Below are positions 6,878-8,750 of a DNA stretch of 8,750 nucleotides, in pieces. The stretch's first letter is position 1. Each line of letters opens with the position of its first letter. A model generated the notes under the pieces. It searched no databases. It saw only the letters and a program-made list of their open reading frames with translations, and had not been told where the DNA came from. Origin of the DNA: an uncultured Prevotellaceae bacterium (GTDB taxonomy: Bacteria > Bacteroidota > Bacteroidia > Bacteroidales > Muribaculaceae); the NCBI GenBank assembly GCA_937896015.1, contig CALBLR010000267.1:1-8750 (forward strand), in the 5' to 3' direction. The position numbers and the translations under genes are program-made.

Positions 6878-6885
6878 CAAAAGTA
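6878..6885 (-). promoter_or_regulatory. -7 promoter element (TACTTTTG) of the AraC-type regulator
   Basis: An exact TAnnTTTG match on the minus strand, 67 nt upstream of the ATG at 6810. The predicted start of transcription (about 6871-6874) would leave a 5' UTR of roughly 60 nt for that ATG and almost none for the ATG at 6870, so it also helps decide the start. No strong -33 element is seen. Confidence 0.6.
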
Positions 6886-6920
6886 GTAAAAAAGCTGCTA
6901 ACAGCGGTGTCGGCCGGTGG

Positions 6921-6973
6921 ATTTTTACCATATTGTTACAAAAATGTGCCACGACGTGCCTGCGAGCCGTGGC
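6921..6973. repeat. Two small inverted repeats in the divergent promoter region
   Basis: ATTTTT (6921-6926) pairs with AAAAAT (6940-6945), and GCCACG (6948-6953) pairs with CGTGGC (6968-6973). They lie between the minus-strand promoter at 6878-6885 and the plus-strand promoter at 7025-7032, where shared operators would be expected. Both are six-base arms and could be chance. Confidence 0.25.
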
Positions 6974-7024
6974 GCATGTGCGGCATAAATGCTGCGGGGT
7001 GGGGCGAAAGTGCGTTTTTTTCAG

Positions 7025-7032
7025 TAACTTTG
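7025..7032 (+). promoter_or_regulatory. -7 promoter element (TAACTTTG) of the DUF3822-rsmD operon
   Basis: An exact TAnnTTTG match, preceded by a T-run (7014-7021) and followed by CA, a context common in Bacteroidales promoters. The predicted transcription start is about 7036-7039, giving a 5' UTR near 45 nt that begins within the left arm of the hairpin at 7033-7069. No clear -33 TTTG is present. Confidence 0.75.
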
Positions 7033-7069
7033 CAGTCGCCCTTGCCGCGCATTGCGGCAAGGGCGACTG
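7033..7069 (+). promoter_or_regulatory. Perfect 16-bp hairpin in the 5' UTR of the DUF3822-rsmD operon
   Basis: CAGTCGCCCTTGCCGC (7033-7048) and GCGGCAAGGGCGACTG (7054-7069) are exact reverse complements around a 5-nt loop (GCATT). It directly follows the -7 element and ends 13 nt before the ATG. No T-tract follows, so it is not an ordinary intrinsic terminator. It could be a 5'-terminal mRNA stabiliser, a translation-control element, or a DNA palindrome bound by a regulator. Confidence 0.75.
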
Positions 7070-7082
7070 ATAACGATTTGAC

Positions 7083-7955
7083 ATGAGCGACATTTCAGGC
7101 ACAACATCAGGCATCAACATCGACCACACCGAACTGTGGTCGCTTGAACTGCACATCACAGGTGAGCAGCTGAAGGTGCTGCTGTATTCCAAGGCACAGG
7201 CCAATTCGCTGATTACGCGCACCCTTGCCCTTGACCTCTCCACCGGATCGCAGCTAAAGGCTGTGGAGGCAGCGGTATATGACAACCAGTTGCTGCTGAG
7301 TGAGTTTAAGGAGGTGAGCGTGGTGGTCGACTCGCGGCACTTTGTGCTGCTGCCGCCCGACTTCTCGGCCGACGACGCGGCTGCCCCCGATGGCACAAGC
7401 AGTGCGCAGGCGGCTCTCGATGCCGCTTTCGGCACCAACGGCAACGCTGATGTGGAGTGCGCCTTCTGCCAGATGCCGCGTTGCGCCGCCGCAGTGGCTT
7501 TTGAGGCGCCAAAGGGGCTCGACGCATTTTTGCGGCGCACGTTTTTCCAGCCGCGCGTGGTGCACAGGCTGTATCCGCTGTGTGAGCACTTCGCCCGGCT
7601 CAACGAGGGCTCTGGCATGTCGCGCCTGCACATCAACTACGATCCCGACGGCCAGACAATGGACCTGGCGGCCTTCAGCCACGGCCGCCTTGCCATGGCC
7701 AACACGTTCACGTTCCGCTCGCCTGCCGATGCGGCATTCTATGCCTTGCACGCTTGGAGCAGCCTTGGCTTCGACAGCCTTAACGATGAGGTGCAAATCA
7801 CGGGCATCCGCACAATGCGCGAGGCCACCGCGCCGATGCTGCGGAAATATGTGAGCTATGTGATGCCAGCCATATTTCCCGCGGCTGCCCTGCGCATTGG
7901 GCACGATGCCGTGAATGCACCGCTTGAATTAATACTGCTTGCACTATGCGAATAA
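7083..7955 (+). CDS. DUF3822 family protein
   Basis: Function unknown, 290 aa, no signal peptide or membrane segment, so probably cytoplasmic. The assignment to DUF3822 rests on the overall pattern and on its place directly before rsmD, the usual Bacteroidetes arrangement. The protein has two similar halves: LELHITGEQLKVLLY (21-35) starts the first, and RLHINYDPDGQTMDLAAF (181-198) followed by GRLAMANTFTFRSPADAAFY (201-220) starts the second. That two-lobed layout recalls the actin-like ATPase (ASKHA/PilM) fold, which I infer and cannot test; no nucleotide-binding motif is obvious. A cysteine cluster C126-x2-C129-x4-C134, with C167 further on, is visible and may be peculiar to this lineage. 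The start follows a well-matched promoter and hairpin. The gene overlaps rsmD by 10 nt, implying coupled translation and perhaps a role near ribosome assembly. Confidence 0.82.
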   Translation: MSDISGTTSGINIDHTELWSLELHITGEQLKVLLYSKAQANSLITRTLALDLSTGSQLKAVEAAVYDNQLLLSEFKEVSVVVDSRHFVLLPPDFSADDAAAPDGTSSAQAALDAAFGTNGNADVECAFCQMPRCAAAVAFEAPKGLDAFLRRTFFQPRVVHRLYPLCEHFARLNEGSGMSRLHINYDPDGQTMDLAAFSHGRLAMANTFTFRSPADAAFYALHAWSSLGFDSLNDEVQITGIRTMREATAPMLRKYVSYVMPAIFPAAALRIGHDAVNAPLELILLALCE

Positions 7956-8479
7956 TCAGAGGAAAATACGGGCGCCGCCGCTTCGACGTGCCCACCAACA
8001 TAACCGCGCGCCCCACCACCGACTATGCGCGCGAGAGCATCTTTAATGTGCTTGAGAACCTCATCGACCTTGAGGGCTCCACCGCGCTCGACTTGTTCTC
8101 GGGCACTGGGGCCATGAGTTTCGAATTTCTGTCGCGCGGCTGCGCCGCCGTGACCAGCGTTGAAAAAGCCGCCACGCAGTTCAACTTCATCACCAAGGTG
8201 AAAAAACTGCTGGGCGACGACAATCTGACGCAGGTGAAGGGCGATGTGTTCCGCTTCATTGGCTCATGCACGCGGAAGTTCGACATCATATTTGCCGACC
8301 CGCCATACGACCTGCCCAACCTGCCCGAGCTGCCACAGCTCATTCTTAACTCCGGCATGGTGAAAGAGGGCACAATAGTGGTGGTTGAGCACTCAAAGCA
8401 CAACGACTTCAGCGCATTGCCGCAGTTTATGCAGCACCGCACCTATGGCAAGGTGAATTTCACCATTTTCCAAGTGTGA
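7946..8479 (+). CDS. rsmD: 16S rRNA (guanine-N2)-methyltransferase RsmD
   Basis: A SAM-dependent methyltransferase that in E. coli makes m2G966 of 16S rRNA on assembling 30S subunits. It is 177 aa, the normal size. It starts with the family's MRIIRGKYGRRRF opening, followed by RPTTDYARESIFNVL (22-36, the RPT..+.RE block). SAM motif I is DLFSGTGAMSFE (49-60), the acidic motif II is SVEK (71-74, E73), D100 ends the next strand (VKGD), and the catalytic motif IV is DPPY (118-121). No key residue is missing. The ATG at 7946 overlaps the end of the DUF3822 gene (stop 7953-7955) in another frame, so translation is probably coupled. The TGA at 8477-8479 lies 6 nt from the stop of the convergent S41 gene, and no terminator fits between them. 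Confidence 0.95.
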   Translation: MRIIRGKYGRRRFDVPTNITARPTTDYARESIFNVLENLIDLEGSTALDLFSGTGAMSFEFLSRGCAAVTSVEKAATQFNFITKVKKLLGDDNLTQVKGDVFRFIGSCTRKFDIIFADPPYDLPNLPELPQLILNSGMVKEGTIVVVEHSKHNDFSALPQFMQHRTYGKVNFTIFQV

Positions 8480-8485
8480 CCTGAA

Positions 8486-8750
8486 CTATCGGGTGCGGCT
8501 GTTGCACATGGCGTCGAGCACTGCAAACGCGCGCTCGAGCATGGTGTCGCGGCCGTTCATGCGGTCGGCATTGTCCATGTCCACCTTCACGTCGGGTGCA
8601 ACGCCGAATTCCGTCATCTGCCCGTCGGGACCCGAGATGGGGCACGACGAGAAGCGCACGCTCCACCCGTTGGGCAGCTCGGCTGTGAATGGCAGCCCGC
8701 AGCCGCCGCCTGTGCTGTCGCCCACCACCTTCACCTGCGGCAGACTTTTC
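8486..8750 (-). CDS. S41-family peptidase, C-terminal end (5' partial)
   Basis: The last 87 residues of a protein that continues past the right edge; the GTG at 8734 is an internal Val in KSLPQVKVVGDSTGGG, not a start. The segment matches the C-terminal part of S41 (tail-specific/C-terminal-processing) serine peptidases: VVGDSTGGGCGLPF, then LPNGWSVRFS, then DGQMTEFGVAPDVKVDM and a closing helix RDTMLERAFAVLDAM. In CtpA-type enzymes the catalytic Lys lies in a TxGKG context. Here that place reads TGGGC, so a different catalytic arrangement, as in Bacteroidetes S41 lipoproteins or tricorn-like members, is likely. The catalytic Ser region, any PDZ domain and any signal peptide are outside the window. 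It is convergent with rsmD with a 6-nt gap. Confidence 0.85.
   Translation of the reverse strand, partial: KSLPQVKVVGDSTGGGCGLPFTAELPNGWSVRFSSCPISGPDGQMTEFGVAPDVKVDMDNADRMNGRDTMLERAFAVLDAMCNSRTR

Noticed and set aside
8732..8734. GTG at 8734 as a start of a small 82-aa protein
   Set aside because: The frame continues upstream with KSLPQ in register with the S41 C-terminal pattern; this is a fragment of a larger gene.

Overview
The window reads as a fairly GC-rich Bacteroidales chromosome segment, perhaps Muribaculaceae or a Prevotella relative. The assignment rests on four exact TAnnTTTG (Bacteroidetes -7) promoter matches, three of them well placed, the lack of clear Shine-Dalgarno sites, a DUF3822-rsmD gene pair typical of Bacteroidetes, a membrane-anchored AraC regulator, and a secreted protease with a Bacteroidetes-style C-terminal tail. 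The genus is not resolved. I see no mobile element, CRISPR array, tRNA or rRNA. The content is mostly ordinary core and envelope functions.

Left part (1-2430): the 3' part of a secreted M6-family zinc metalloprotease, cut by the window edge inside its signal peptide. It is closed by a strong intrinsic terminator (2313-2362). A promoter at 2400-2407, with a small inverted repeat just upstream of it, then starts a two-gene unit.

Middle (2431-5424): an MgtC/SapB-type inner-membrane protein followed 48 nt later by a large CPA2 (Kef-like) cation:proton antiporter. The antiporter has two C-terminal TrkA-C/RCK-C domains. The pair is probably one transcript devoted to cation or pH homeostasis.

Convergent gap (5425-5751): 327 nt without a gene, holding five inverted repeats. 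The two outermost hairpins have their U-rich tails on the 'wrong' side for the nearest gene. This suggests each convergent transcript ends beside the stop codon of the other gene, leaving complementary 3' UTRs. This is the least ordinary structure in the window.

Right part (5752-8750): a minus-strand regulator with seven predicted membrane helices and a C-terminal AraC DNA-binding domain is divergently transcribed from a DUF3822-rsmD operon. The operon promoter (7025-7032) is followed at once by a perfect 16-bp hairpin that fills most of the short 5' UTR. rsmD (16S rRNA guanine-N2 methyltransferase) overlaps the DUF3822 gene by 10 nt. It ends 6 nt from the stop of a convergent S41-family peptidase that runs off the right edge.

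I found no clear evidence of a wholly new multi-gene system. The best leads are the convergent hairpin region, the 5'-terminal hairpin of the DUF3822-rsmD transcript, the uncharacterised DUF3822 partner of RsmD, and the MgtC/antiporter pairing.
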